Assembly (NCBI RefSeq): GCF_042655435.1
Contig: NZ_JBHSMG010000002.1
Location: forward strand, 124,001-188,000
Direction: 5' to 3'
DNA length: 64,000 nucleotides
From: Lysinimonas soli
GTDB taxonomy: Bacteria > Actinomycetota > Actinomycetes > Actinomycetales > Microbacteriaceae
Shown here in pieces: positions 34,781 through 43,718 of this stretch. Numbering within the stretch: the stretch's first letter is position 1; every line of letters begins with the position of its first letter. A program made the position numbers and the translations under genes. The notes under the pieces were generated by a model, which was not told the origin of the DNA, did not search any database, and saw only the letters and a program-made list of their open reading frames with translations.

Positions 34781-36217
34781 TCAGCCGCGCGTGCTCCACC
34801 AGCTGCGCAGTCTCGCCTCGGCCTCCTCGGCGCCGAGCGGTCCCTGCTCGAGGCGCTCCTCGAGCAGGAACCGATACGCCTCGCCGACGTCGCGGCCCGG
34901 CCCGATCCCGAGGATCCGCATGATCTGCTCGCCGTCGAGGTCGGGGCGGATCGCCGCGAGCTCCTCCTCCTCGGTGAGGGTCGCGATCCGTTCTTCGAGG
35001 TCGTCGTAGGCGAAGGCCAGCTGGTCGGCCTTGCGCCGGTTGCGAGTGGTGACGTCGGCCCGCGACAGGATGTGCAGCTGCTCGAGCAGGGGGCCGGCAT
35101 CGCGCACATAGCGGCGGACGGCGGAGTCGGTCCAGGCGCCGTCCGCGTACCCGAAGAACCGCAGGTGCAGCCGGATCAGTTCGGCGACGGCCTTCACGGT
35201 GTCGTTGTCGAAGCGCAGGGCGCGCAGCCGCTTGGCGGCGAGCTTGGCCCCCAGCACGTCGTGGTGGTGGAAGCTGACGGCCCCGCCCGGCTCGATGACC
35301 CGGGTCGCCGGTTTGCCGATGTCGTGCAGCAGTACCGCGAGCCGGAGCACGAGATCGGGCTCATGACCGCGCGACTTCTCGAGCTCGATGGCCCGGTCGA
35401 GGGCGATCAGGCTGTGCTCGTAGACGTCCTTGTGCCGCGCGTGCTCGTCGATCTCGAGGCGCAGGGCCGGGATCTCGGGCAGCACGACCTGGGCGACCCC
35501 GCTGTCGACCAGCAGTCGGATGCCGGCGACCGGGTCGGCGGCCAGCATGAGCTTGGCCAGTTCGGCCCCGATCCGCTCGGCCGAGACGATCGCAAGGCGA
35601 TCCGCCATTCCCTGGGCCGCGGCGAGCGCGTCGGACCGGAGCGCGAAGCCGAGCTGGGCGCTGAAGCGGGCGGCGCGCAGCATCCGGAGCGGATCGTCGC
35701 CGAACGACACCTCCGGCGCGCTCGGCGTGCGCAGGGTACGGGCGAGCAGGTCGTCCACCCCGCCGGTCGGATCGATCAGTCGCGGCTCGGGGTGCTCGCC
35801 GTCGGGCAGCCGGAGCGCCATGGCGTTGATCGTGAAGTCGCGACGGACCAGATCGTCGTCGAGGCTGTCGCCGAACATGACCTCCGGCTTGCGCGAGGAA
35901 CCGTCGTAGGCGTCGCTGCGGTAGGTCGTGATCTCGAGGGTGTGGCCGCCGAAACGGGTGCCGATGGTGCCGAAGTCACGACCGATCTCCCAGACCGCAT
36001 CGGCCGACGGCTCGACGATGGCCAGGATCTGCTCGGGGCGGGCGTCGGTCGTCAGGTCGAGGTCGGAGACGGGCCGGCCGAGGAACGCGTCGCGCACCGG
36101 ACCCCCGACGAGGGCCAGTTCGTGGCCGGCCGCGGCGAAGGCCGCGGCGAGCTGGACGAGTTCGGGGATCGCGGCCAACCGGTTCAGCCGATCGACGGCG
36201 TCCGCCACGCTCTCCAT
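34781..36217 (-). CDS. cca: CCA-adding tRNA nucleotidyltransferase
   Basis: Adds or repairs the 3' CCA of tRNAs. 478 aa. Class II nucleotidyltransferase core: LALVGGPVRDAFLGRPVSDLD, with catalytic DLD, and LVRRDFTINAMALRL. An HD domain follows (VYEHSLIALD, LAVLLHDIGKPATR, HHHDVLGAKL), as in bacterial enzymes with phosphatase/phosphodiesterase activity. Needed here because the tRNA-Gly and tRNA-Ala genes of this window do not encode CCA. ATG at 36217; divergent from the DUF6049 gene. Confidence 0.95.
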   Translation of the reverse strand: MESVADAVDRLNRLAAIPELVQLAAAFAAAGHELALVGGPVRDAFLGRPVSDLDLTTDARPEQILAIVEPSADAVWEIGRDFGTIGTRFGGHTLEITTYRSDAYDGSSRKPEVMFGDSLDDDLVRRDFTINAMALRLPDGEHPEPRLIDPTGGVDDLLARTLRTPSAPEVSFGDDPLRMLRAARFSAQLGFALRSDALAAAQGMADRLAIVSAERIGAELAKLMLAADPVAGIRLLVDSGVAQVVLPEIPALRLEIDEHARHKDVYEHSLIALDRAIELEKSRGHEPDLVLRLAVLLHDIGKPATRVIEPGGAVSFHHHDVLGAKLAAKRLRALRFDNDTVKAVAELIRLHLRFFGYADGAWTDSAVRRYVRDAGPLLEQLHILSRADVTTRNRRKADQLAFAYDDLEERIATLTEEEELAAIRPDLDGEQIMRILGIGPGRDVGEAYRFLLEERLEQGPLGAEEAEARLRSWWSTRG

Positions 36218-36340
36218 GGCACCCAGGATGACACAGGCGCTCCGGCAGTCCGCGCGGAGCGGCGACACCACACCGGAGCCACAGATCCGGCGGTCTAAAC
36301 TCGGGGGCATGTCGGCCGAGCGGAACACGGGCATCCCGCC

Positions 36341-38095
36341 GTGCCGGTGACCCTGCCGAGGCTCTCGCTTCGAGGGGGCGCGGCCCTCCTGCTCGCGCTG
36401 GGGATCGTGGCCGGTCCGGCCCTCGCCGCGAGCGGGGCCTCGACTTCGCCCGTCGCGCGCACCGCGGTCGCGGCGGCGGGGACTCCCGTGTCCTTCACGC
36501 TGCTCGTTCCGCTCACCGTCCGCCCGACAGCGACGGGGCTCATCGACGCCACGACCCTCGCGACGTACACCGCTCCGCTCGGGATGCTGACCCGGCAGCT
36601 GGACGCCGTGATCGGCACGCCCGCGGTCATCGGCGTCGATCCGATGATCATCGCCTCGATCCGGGTGCTGGGCACCGACGCCCCCGCGTCGGCGCTCGAC
36701 TGGCTCGCGCGGCTCCAGGGTCTGAACAACGAGGTCTTCGCCCTCGCCTACTCCGACGCCGACCTCGCCAGCCTGGCCCGCGTCGACGCCCTGAATCTGC
36801 GGGATCCGATCGGCTTCGACACCGTCATCGACCCGAGCCACTTCGGGCCGGCCGCGACCGCGAGCCCCACGCCGACCGCGGCCGCGACCGGAACCCCGAG
36901 CCCCAGCCCGTCGCCCACGGCGGGCAACGGGTCGGCCAAGCCGGCGCTTCCGACCAGCACGGACGAGGTGCTCGACTGGGCGTACACGCTCCAGCACATC
37001 GCCTGGCCCGCCGACGACACCCTGGTCTCCGGCGACCTGTCCGATCTCGGTGCGGCGGGCTACAAGCAGGTGGTGCTCACTTCGACCAACCTCTCGGCCA
37101 CGGATTCCGGGCTCGTCGACCTCGGCAGCGTGCAAGGCGTCGTCGCGGATGCGGGCGTCACCTCGCTCGTGCGCGAAGCCGTGTCCTCGAGCGATCCGGC
37201 GACACTCCAGGATGCCCTCGGCCGTCTGAACTCGGCCCTGGGCGGCATGGAGGCGGTCTCCCCCGGACGCACGATCGTCGCGACCCTCGACCGCCACTGG
37301 CCGCTCGGCTCCCTCAATCTGAGCGGCCTGTTCGCCGATCTCGGCGGGCAGGCCTCGGTGCGCACCGTCGGCCTGAGCGCGGTGTTGGCGGGCGCCCATC
37401 CGGATGCCCGGCTCACCGACGAGCCCGGCGATGCGGCTCGCACGGCTTCGCTGCGCTCGATCCTCGCCGCCACCGCCCAGGAGGACAGTTTCGCCACCGT
37501 CGCCGACACCCCCACCGCGATCACGGAGCCCCGCCGACTGCAGCTGTTGTCGCTGCTGGCCGTGTCGTGGCTGCGGGGAACCGACGACTGGGCGACCCAG
37601 GCGAACGACTACCTCACCGCATCCGTGAAGCTGCGCTCGTCGGTGCAGATCGTGGGCGGAAGCGACCTCTTCGTCGGGGCCGGCAGCACCAACATCCCCG
37701 TGACGGTGAGCAACGCGCTGTCGGTGCCGGTCACCGTGCTGGTGAACGTCAGTTCGCCGAGCTCCGTCTTGCAGGTGCAGAAGCAGAACGTCGCCCTCAA
37801 GATCGAGCCGGGGTCGTCCAACAAGGCGGCGATCCCCGTGCAGGCTCTCACCAACGGCACCGTGACGACCTCCGTCACGATCACCTCGGCCTCGGGCGTT
37901 CCCATCGGCACCCCCGACTCCGTCCGGGTCGACCTGCAGCCCGGGTGGGAGAGCGTCGGAACGACCGTCATCATCGTCCTGCTGGTCCTGATCTTCGGAG
38001 GGGGGATCGCGCGCAACGTCGTCAAGCGGCGCGCGGCGCGGCGCGCTGACGCCCCGGTCGAGCGCTCCGCCGAGGCCGAGGCCGACCGTGACTGA
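36341..38095 (+). CDS. DUF6049 family secreted, C-terminally anchored protein
   Basis: 584 aa. Signal peptide (LSLRGGAALLLALGIVAGPA then LAASGA) and a C-terminal transmembrane helix (VGTTVIIVLLVLIFGGGIA) followed by basic residues leave almost the entire protein outside the cell. A Pro/Thr/Ser-rich spacer (about 165-190) separates a deacetylase-like N-terminal part (IGVDPMIIASIRVLG, WLARLQGLNNEVFALAYSDA) from Ig-like C-terminal parts. It overlaps murJ by 8 nt, a very conserved actinobacterial neighbour, suggesting a cell-wall role. Start is a GTG without a clear ribosome-binding site and is uncertain. Confidence 0.82.
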   Translation: MPVTLPRLSLRGGAALLLALGIVAGPALAASGASTSPVARTAVAAAGTPVSFTLLVPLTVRPTATGLIDATTLATYTAPLGMLTRQLDAVIGTPAVIGVDPMIIASIRVLGTDAPASALDWLARLQGLNNEVFALAYSDADLASLARVDALNLRDPIGFDTVIDPSHFGPAATASPTPTAAATGTPSPSPSPTAGNGSAKPALPTSTDEVLDWAYTLQHIAWPADDTLVSGDLSDLGAAGYKQVVLTSTNLSATDSGLVDLGSVQGVVADAGVTSLVREAVSSSDPATLQDALGRLNSALGGMEAVSPGRTIVATLDRHWPLGSLNLSGLFADLGGQASVRTVGLSAVLAGAHPDARLTDEPGDAARTASLRSILAATAQEDSFATVADTPTAITEPRRLQLLSLLAVSWLRGTDDWATQANDYLTASVKLRSSVQIVGGSDLFVGAGSTNIPVTVSNALSVPVTVLVNVSSPSSVLQVQKQNVALKIEPGSSNKAAIPVQALTNGTVTTSVTITSASGVPIGTPDSVRVDLQPGWESVGTTVIIVLLVLIFGGGIARNVVKRRAARRADAPVERSAEAEADRD

Positions 38096-39791
38096 CCCGC
38101 TCGGCCCGCCGGCCGCTCGTCCCGTGGCGAAGGGCCGAGCTTCCGGCGCGCTTCGCGGTGGCCTGGGCCGTGCCAGCGCCGCTCTCGCCTCGGGCACCCT
38201 CGTCTCGCGCGCGCTCGGCTTCATCAGCGCCGCCGTGCTCGCCTGGACGATCGGCCAGACCGGTCAGGGCGCCAACGCCTTCGCGATCGCCAACCAGCTG
38301 CCGAACAACATCTACGCGATCATCGCGGGCGGATTGCTCAGTGCCGTGCTGGTTCCCCAGATCGTGCGCGCCGCCCATGACGACGACGGTGGTCAGCGCT
38401 TCGTCAACCGGCTCGTGACCCTCGGGGTCGTCGCGTTCCTCGTGATCGCCCTGCTCGCGACGTTGTGCGCGCCGCTGCTCGTGCAGCTGTACACCTTCTC
38501 GAGCGGCGGCGCCCTCAGCCCGCAGGGCATCGCGCTCGCGGTGGCGTTCGCCTATTGGTGTCTTCCGCAGGTCTTCTTCTACGCGCTGTACAGCCTGCTC
38601 GGCGAGGTGCTGAACGCCCGGGGCGTCTTCGGCCCCTTCACCTGGGCGCCGGTGCTGAACAACGTGGTCGCGATCGCCGGACTCGTCGTCTTCACCGTGC
38701 TGTTCGGGGTCAACTCCGCCACCGACGACCCCGCGAGCTGGGACGCGGCCCGGATCTCGCTGCTCGCCGGGTCGGCGACCCTCGGGGTGGCGGCGCAGGC
38801 CCTCATCCTGCTGGTGTTCTGGCGGCGCACCGGGCTCGGCTTCCATCCTGATTTCCATTGGCGCGGCGTCGGCCTGGGCGCCACGGGGCGCGCCGCCGGA
38901 TGGACGTTCGGCATGATCCTCATCACGCAGATGGCCGGCGTCGTGCAGGGCAACGTGGCTCTGAACGCGGGAGCCGCCGACGCCTCGGTTGCGGTGCTGC
39001 GCACCGCCTGGCTGGTCTTCATGTTGCCGCACTCGATCATCGCCGTCTCGATCGCGACCCCGTATTTCACCCGGATGAGCGGCCACGCCCGCGACGGCGA
39101 CCTCGGCGCGGTGCGGTCCGACCTCTCGTCCTCGCTGCGCACGATTCTGCTGCTGGTGACGGGATCCGCGGTCGCCCTGGTCGCCGCGGCGCTGCCCTTC
39201 GCGGCGTTCTTCGCTCGAAATGGGCGCGAGGTCCTCCCGATCGGTGTCGTTCTGCTCGCCTTCCTCGTGGGACTCGTGCCGTTCAGTGCGCTCTTCCTCG
39301 TGCAGCGCACTTTCTACGCGCTCGGCGACACCCGCACCCCGTTCTTCGTGCAACTCGTGCAGTCGGGACTCTTCGTCGCCGGTGCCCTGCTGACTCTCTT
39401 GCTGCCGCCCGACGCCGTCGCGGCCGGAATCGCGATCGTGACCACGATCGCCGGAACCGTGCAGGCCCTGCTTGCGGCGTATCTGCTCCGGCGTCGCCTC
39501 GGCGCACTCGACGGCCGTCGCGTGCTCCGCCGCATCGCCGTCTACCTGCTCGCCGCGGTCCCGGCGCTGGCCGCCGGACTCGCCGTGCTGTTCGCCCTGG
39601 GCGGGCTCGCGCCCATCGGACTCGGCGCAAGCGGGTTCGCGCTGGCGGGCAGACCACAGGAGTTCCTGTCGGTCGTCATCGTCGGCGGCGTGACCGCGGT
39701 GGTGTACCTGGGGGTGCTCGGACTCACCAGAATCCCCGAACTGGGCGAGCTCGTCACGCCCGCCCTACGGATGCTCCGGCGCCGCTCCTGA
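38088..39791 (+). CDS. murJ: MurJ-type lipid II flippase
   Basis: 567-aa MOP-superfamily flippase translocating lipid II for peptidoglycan synthesis; about 14 transmembrane helices. Signatures: GTLVSRALGFISAAVLAWTI, ANQLPNNIYAIIAGGLLSAV, VPQIVRAAHDD, and AYWCLPQVFFYALYSLLGEV with NARGVFGPFTWAPVLNNV. GTG start embedded in the end of the DUF6049 gene (8-nt overlap). The cytoplasmic C-terminus is short, without the kinase-like and extracellular domains fused to mycobacterial MviN. Followed by trxB after 67 nt. Confidence 0.94.
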   Translation: MTDPLGPPAARPVAKGRASGALRGGLGRASAALASGTLVSRALGFISAAVLAWTIGQTGQGANAFAIANQLPNNIYAIIAGGLLSAVLVPQIVRAAHDDDGGQRFVNRLVTLGVVAFLVIALLATLCAPLLVQLYTFSSGGALSPQGIALAVAFAYWCLPQVFFYALYSLLGEVLNARGVFGPFTWAPVLNNVVAIAGLVVFTVLFGVNSATDDPASWDAARISLLAGSATLGVAAQALILLVFWRRTGLGFHPDFHWRGVGLGATGRAAGWTFGMILITQMAGVVQGNVALNAGAADASVAVLRTAWLVFMLPHSIIAVSIATPYFTRMSGHARDGDLGAVRSDLSSSLRTILLLVTGSAVALVAAALPFAAFFARNGREVLPIGVVLLAFLVGLVPFSALFLVQRTFYALGDTRTPFFVQLVQSGLFVAGALLTLLLPPDAVAAGIAIVTTIAGTVQALLAAYLLRRRLGALDGRRVLRRIAVYLLAAVPALAAGLAVLFALGGLAPIGLGASGFALAGRPQEFLSVVIVGGVTAVVYLGVLGLTRIPELGELVTPALRMLRRRS

Positions 39792-39793
39792 CC

Positions 39794-39820
39794 GGGAATG
39801 AGCGCCACCTACACTGTGTT
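39794..39820 (+). promoter_or_regulatory. SigR/SigH-type promoter of trxB
   Basis: GGGAAT at 39794-39799 followed after exactly 18 nt by GTT at 39818-39820, matching the thiol-oxidative-stress sigma consensus GGAAT-N18-GTT described for SigR in Streptomyces and SigH in Mycobacterium. Lies 39 nt upstream of the trxB ATG. A TACACT word inside the spacer may serve as a housekeeping -10. Confidence 0.65.
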
Positions 39821-39858
39821 GTACTGCCTGTCGAGCCATATGAAGGAGTGCTGACGAC

Positions 39859-40836
39859 ATGCGTCAAGTGATCATCGTAGGGTCCGGCCCGGCGGGGTAC
39901 ACGGCCGCCATCTACGCCGCGCGCGCGAACCTGCGTCCCCTCGTCATCGCGAGTTCGGTCGAGTTCGGCGGCGAGTTGATGAAGACCACGGAGGTCGACA
40001 ACTTCCCCGGCTTCCCCGAGGGGATCATGGGCCCCGATCTCATGGACAAGATGCAGCGACAGGCCGAGCGCTTCGGTGCCGAGCTGGTCTACGACGACGT
40101 CGTGAAGCTCGAACTCGACGGTGACGTCAAGCGAGTGCATCTGGGCAATGGCGAGGTGCACGAGGCGCTCTCGATCATCTACGCCACCGGGTCCGCCTAT
40201 CGCAAGCTCGGTCTCGACGACGAGACTCGGCTCTCGGGCTACGGCGTCTCGTGGTGCGCCACCTGCGACGGGGCCTTCTTCAAGAAGAAGAAGGTCGCCG
40301 TGATCGGCGGCGGCGACTCCGCGCTCGAAGAGGCGACCTTCCTCACCCGGTTCGCCGACACCGTCTACCTCGTGCACCGTCGAGACCACCTGCGCGCCTC
40401 GGCCGTCATGCAGGATCGCGCGTTCGCCGATCCGAAGATCGAGATCCTCTGGAACAAAGAGGTCGCGCACGTCTACGGCGACGAGAAGGTGGCCGGAATC
40501 GGCCTGCTCGACACCGAGACGGGTGCCGAGACGACGCTCGACGTCAGCGGCATGTTCGTGGCGATCGGCTCCGACCCGCGCACTCATCTGGTGCACGGGC
40601 AGCTCGACCTGGCGCCCGAGGGCACCATCGCGGTCGACGGCCGCAGCTCGCGTACCAGCATCCGCGGGGTGTTCGCCGCGGGTGACGTGGTCGACCCGAC
40701 GTACAAGCAGGCCATCACGGCGGCCGGCTCCGGCACCGTGGCGGCTCTCGACGCCGAGAGGTACCTCGCCGAGCTGCCGCACGAACTGCTGGCACTCGCC
40801 CAGGAGTCCGAGACGGCCGCGGCCGTCGTCGCCTGA
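39859..40836 (+). CDS. trxB: Thioredoxin reductase
   Basis: 325-aa NADPH flavoprotein that reduces thioredoxin. FAD motif IIVGSGPAGYTAAIYAAR at the N-terminus, redox-active disulfide in SWCATCDGAFF (about 133-140), NADPH motif VIGGGDSALEEATF, and C-terminal GVFAAGDVVDPTYKQAITAA. Strong AAGGAG ribosome-binding site. Starts 67 nt after murJ and is followed by trxA. Likely induced by disulfide stress through the SigR-type promoter. Confidence 0.96.
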   Translation: MRQVIIVGSGPAGYTAAIYAARANLRPLVIASSVEFGGELMKTTEVDNFPGFPEGIMGPDLMDKMQRQAERFGAELVYDDVVKLELDGDVKRVHLGNGEVHEALSIIYATGSAYRKLGLDDETRLSGYGVSWCATCDGAFFKKKKVAVIGGGDSALEEATFLTRFADTVYLVHRRDHLRASAVMQDRAFADPKIEILWNKEVAHVYGDEKVAGIGLLDTETGAETTLDVSGMFVAIGSDPRTHLVHGQLDLAPEGTIAVDGRSSRTSIRGVFAAGDVVDPTYKQAITAAGSGTVAALDAERYLAELPHELLALAQESETAAAVVA

Positions 40837-40855
40837 GGATGCCACCCGGCATCCC

Positions 40856-40882
40856 GGGAATGACCCAGCCGCGACCGCGGTT
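40856..40882 (+). promoter_or_regulatory. SigR/SigH-type promoter of trxA
   Basis: GGGAAT at 40856-40861 and, exactly 18 nt later, GTT at 40880-40882: the same spacing and elements as before trxB. It lies in the 95-nt trxB-trxA gap, 50 nt upstream of the trxA ATG, implying a separate start site for trxA. Confidence 0.65.
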
Positions 40883-40931
40883 GCCCCTCACAGATTCCCC
40901 ACCACCCGGGTTCGATGAAAGAAGGAACTAG

Positions 40932-41258
40932 ATGTCCACTGCGAAGGATGTGACCGACGCCACGTTCCAGAGCGAGGTGCTCAATTCCGAGAAGACGATC
41001 ATGGTCGACTTCTGGGCTGAATGGTGCGGTCCCTGTCGTGCGGTGGGGCCCATCCTCGACCAGATCGCGGCCGAGCACTCCGACAAGCTCTCGATCGTGA
41101 AGCTCAACGTCGACGACAACCCCGAGACGGCGATGAAGTACGGCATCACCTCGATCCCCGCGATGAAGGTGTACCGCGGCGGCGAGGTCGTCAAGACCGT
41201 GATCGGCGCGAAGCCGAAGCCGGCCCTCGAGGCCGACCTGGCCGAGTTCCTGGCCTGA
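40932..41258 (+). CDS. trxA: Thioredoxin
   Basis: 108 aa. Active site WAEWCGPCRAVGPIL (CGPC), conserved cis-Pro in ITSIPAMKVYRGGE, and the usual C-terminal helix EADLAEFLA. It reduces disulfides in ribonucleotide reductase and oxidised proteins, recycled by the adjacent TrxB. GAAGGA ribosome-binding site; followed by a strong terminator. Confidence 0.97.
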   Translation: MSTAKDVTDATFQSEVLNSEKTIMVDFWAEWCGPCRAVGPILDQIAAEHSDKLSIVKLNVDDNPETAMKYGITSIPAMKVYRGGEVVKTVIGAKPKPALEADLAEFLA

Positions 41259-41275
41259 TCCAATCCGAGATTGCT

Positions 41276-41313
41276 GGCCCTCTCCCCCCGCCGGGGAGGG
41301 GGCCTTCGGTTTT
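41276..41313 (+). terminator. Rho-independent terminator behind trxA
   Basis: 12-bp stem GGCCCTCTCCCC / GGGGAGGGGGCC (one T-G pair), 5-nt loop, then TTCGGTTTT. One of the few in this window with a U-rich tail. Confidence 0.88.
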
Positions 41314-41354
41314 CTGCGGATACCCTTGACTGCATTCCGACGAAACGGACCGGC

Positions 41355-42659
41355 ATGGACAAGGCACAGGGCAACAATCTCGACCCGTGGTACTCGCATT
41401 ACGCCGAGCGCACCGCGGGACTCAGCGCGTCCGAGGTTCGAGCTCTCTTCGCCGTCGCCAGCAGGCCCGAGGTGGTCTCGCTCGCCGGCGGCATGCCGTT
41501 CGTCTCCGCCCTTCCGCAGGAGTTGGTGCTGACCGCGGTCGAGCGCACGGTGCGCGACCACGGCGCCGTCGCGCTGCAGTACGGATCGGGCCAAGGCTCC
41601 CCGCGTCTGCGCGAGCAGATCCTCGAGGTGATGGCTCTCGAGGGCATTCACGCCGGCGTCGACGACGTCGTCGTCACGACCGGGTCGCAGCACGCGCTCG
41701 AGCTGGTGTCGAAGCTGTTCCTCGACCCCGGCGACGTCGTGATCGCCGAGGGGCCGAGCTACGTCACGGCGCTCGTGGTGTTCCGCTCGTTCCAGGCCGA
41801 CGTCGCCCACGTCGAGATGGACGAACTGGGCCTCGTCCCCCAGTCGCTGCGCGACACCATCGCCCGGTTGCGCGAGCAGGGGCGCACGATCAAGTTCCTC
41901 TACACGATCCCGTCGTTCCAGAATCCGATGGGCGTCACCCTCAGCTGGGAGCGCCGCATGGAGGTGCTCGAGATCGCGCGCGAGAACGACATCCTCGTGG
42001 TCGAGGACAACCCGTACGGACTGCTCTACTTCGATCAGGCACCGCCGCAGGCGATGCGGTCGGTCGACGAGGACGGCGTGATCTACCTCGGCACCTTCTC
42101 GAAGACACTCGCGCCCGGCTTGCGCGTCGGATGGGCCGTCGCGCCGCACGCCATTAGAGAAAAACTCATCTTGGCGAACGAAGCGGCCGTGCTGTCGCCG
42201 AGCTCGTTCGCGCAGACCGTCATCTCGGAGTATCTGTCGACCGCCGACTGGAAGGGCCAGATCAACACCTTCCGGGACGTCTACCGCGAGCGGCGGGATG
42301 CCATGCTCGGCGCCCTGAACGAGCAGCTTCCGACTCTGAGCTGGACGGTTCCCAATGGCGGTTTCTACATCTGGCTGACCCTTCCGAACAACATGGACTC
42401 CAAGGCGATGCTGCCGCGTGCCGTGAAGGAGCTCGTGGCCTACACGCCTGGCACGGCCTTCTTCGCCGACGGGAACGGACGCAACGCCATGCGCCTCTCG
42501 TTCTGCTATCCGAGCCCCGACTTCATCCGGGAGGGGATCCGCCGCTTGGCCATCGTGATCAACGGAGAGATGAGCCTGCTGACCGAGTTCTCGCAGACGG
42601 CGCCGCTGGCCGTGCAGCCGACCCGGCGCGAAGGCGTCCTCCCCCCGAGCGTCGGCTAG
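41355..42659 (+). CDS. PLP-dependent aminotransferase (MocR-like catalytic domain, no HTH)
   Basis: 434-aa fold-type I aminotransferase. Begins MDKAQGNNLDPWYSHYAERT. Motifs: VVSLAGGMP, LQYGSGQGSPRLREQI, VVTTGSQHALELVSKLF, YTIPSFQNPMGVTLS, VVEDNPYGLLYFD and the PLP lysine in LGTFSKTLAPGLRVGWAV. This matches 2-aminoadipate/aromatic transaminases of the AAT class I group related to MocR, but without the DNA-binding domain. Its substrate is unknown. 3 nt separate it from ddl, so the two are probably co-transcribed. Confidence 0.87.
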   Translation: MDKAQGNNLDPWYSHYAERTAGLSASEVRALFAVASRPEVVSLAGGMPFVSALPQELVLTAVERTVRDHGAVALQYGSGQGSPRLREQILEVMALEGIHAGVDDVVVTTGSQHALELVSKLFLDPGDVVIAEGPSYVTALVVFRSFQADVAHVEMDELGLVPQSLRDTIARLREQGRTIKFLYTIPSFQNPMGVTLSWERRMEVLEIARENDILVVEDNPYGLLYFDQAPPQAMRSVDEDGVIYLGTFSKTLAPGLRVGWAVAPHAIREKLILANEAAVLSPSSFAQTVISEYLSTADWKGQINTFRDVYRERRDAMLGALNEQLPTLSWTVPNGGFYIWLTLPNNMDSKAMLPRAVKELVAYTPGTAFFADGNGRNAMRLSFCYPSPDFIREGIRRLAIVINGEMSLLTEFSQTAPLAVQPTRREGVLPPSVG

Positions 42660-42662
42660 CGC

Positions 42663-43619
42663 ATGGGACCGTCTCCCCTCCGCGTCGTGGTTCTCGCCGG
42701 CGGCATCTCACACGAGCGCGACGTCTCGCTGCGTTCCGGCCGCCGCGTCGCCGACAGCCTGCTCGAACACGGTCTGACCGTCGAACTGCGCGATCCGGAT
42801 GCCGGCCTGCTGGCCGCCCTCCGCGCCGACCGTCCCGACGTGATCTGGCCCGCACTGCACGGGGCCTCCGGCGAGGACGGAGCCCTGCGCGGACTGCTCG
42901 AGTTCCTCGGCATCCCCTTCGTCGGGTCCCGCTCCGCCGGTGCGCATCTGGCCTGGGACAAGCCCGTCGCCAAGATCATCGTGGCGGGCGCCGGCGTCGC
43001 CACCCCGCGATCGATCACGCTTCCGCGCGACGCGTTTCGCGAGCTCGGCGCCGACGCCGTGTTCGAGGCGATCGCCGACGAACTGCCCGTGCCGCTCGTG
43101 GTCAAGCCTGCCCAGGGAGGCTCCGCCCAGGGCGTCACGATCGTCGACGATCGCGCCAACCTCCCCCGCGCCATGGTCGACGCCTACACCTACGGCGACG
43201 TCGCCCTCGTCGAGCAACGCATCACGGGCACCGAGATCGCGGTCGGCATCATCGACACCGGCGACGGACCCGTCGCGCTGCCCGCCGTCGAGATCGAACC
43301 CCTGTCGGGCGTCTACAGCTTCGAGGCCCGCTACAACGCCGGCGAGACCCGCTTCTACGCGCCCGCCCGCATCTCGGACGAGGTCGCGGCTGCCGCGGCG
43401 CAGGCCGCACTCGTCGCCCATCGCGCTCTGGGACTGCGCCACCTCTCGCGCGTCGACCTCATCGTCGACGGAGCCGGCACCCCCTGGTTCCTCGAGGCGA
43501 ACGTGCTTCCCGGCCTCACCGAGACCTCGCTGCTCCCGCTCGCCCTCGAGGCTGCGGGCCACGACCTCGGCTGGGTGTACTCCGCGTTGGCCGACGCCGC
43601 CATCCGCGACGACTCCTGA
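42663..43619 (+). CDS. ddl: D-alanine--D-alanine ligase family (ATP-grasp)
   Basis: 318 aa, a compact Ddl. N-terminal RVVVLAGGISHERDVSLRSG and PALHGASGEDGALRGLLEFL match Ddl; ATP-grasp elements include LVVKPAQGGSAQGVTIV, DVALVEQRITGTEIAVGII and Mg-binding FLEANVLPGLTETSLLPLAL. It makes D-Ala-D-Ala for peptidoglycan stems. The specificity Tyr/Lys region is not decisive, so a related D-Ala ligase role is possible. It follows the aminotransferase by 3 nt and is convergent with parB. Confidence 0.88.
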   Translation: MGPSPLRVVVLAGGISHERDVSLRSGRRVADSLLEHGLTVELRDPDAGLLAALRADRPDVIWPALHGASGEDGALRGLLEFLGIPFVGSRSAGAHLAWDKPVAKIIVAGAGVATPRSITLPRDAFRELGADAVFEAIADELPVPLVVKPAQGGSAQGVTIVDDRANLPRAMVDAYTYGDVALVEQRITGTEIAVGIIDTGDGPVALPAVEIEPLSGVYSFEARYNAGETRFYAPARISDEVAAAAAQAALVAHRALGLRHLSRVDLIVDGAGTPWFLEANVLPGLTETSLLPLALEAAGHDLGWVYSALADAAIRDDS

Positions 43620-43718
43620 CGCCCGGCACGGCCCGGTCCCGAACGCCGCCGATTCTCGCGAACGCGTGCATTCTCCGGGCGGCGCTCGGCAGAAACCGCG
43701 GCGCTCGCGCGGGTTCGG

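Noticed and set aside
34781..38224. A 1,147-codon open frame on the minus strand across cca and the DUF6049/murJ genes
   Set aside because: Only its last 478 codons (cca) have protein-family motifs; the rest is charged, low-complexity antisense of two clear genes, a normal by-product of high GC.
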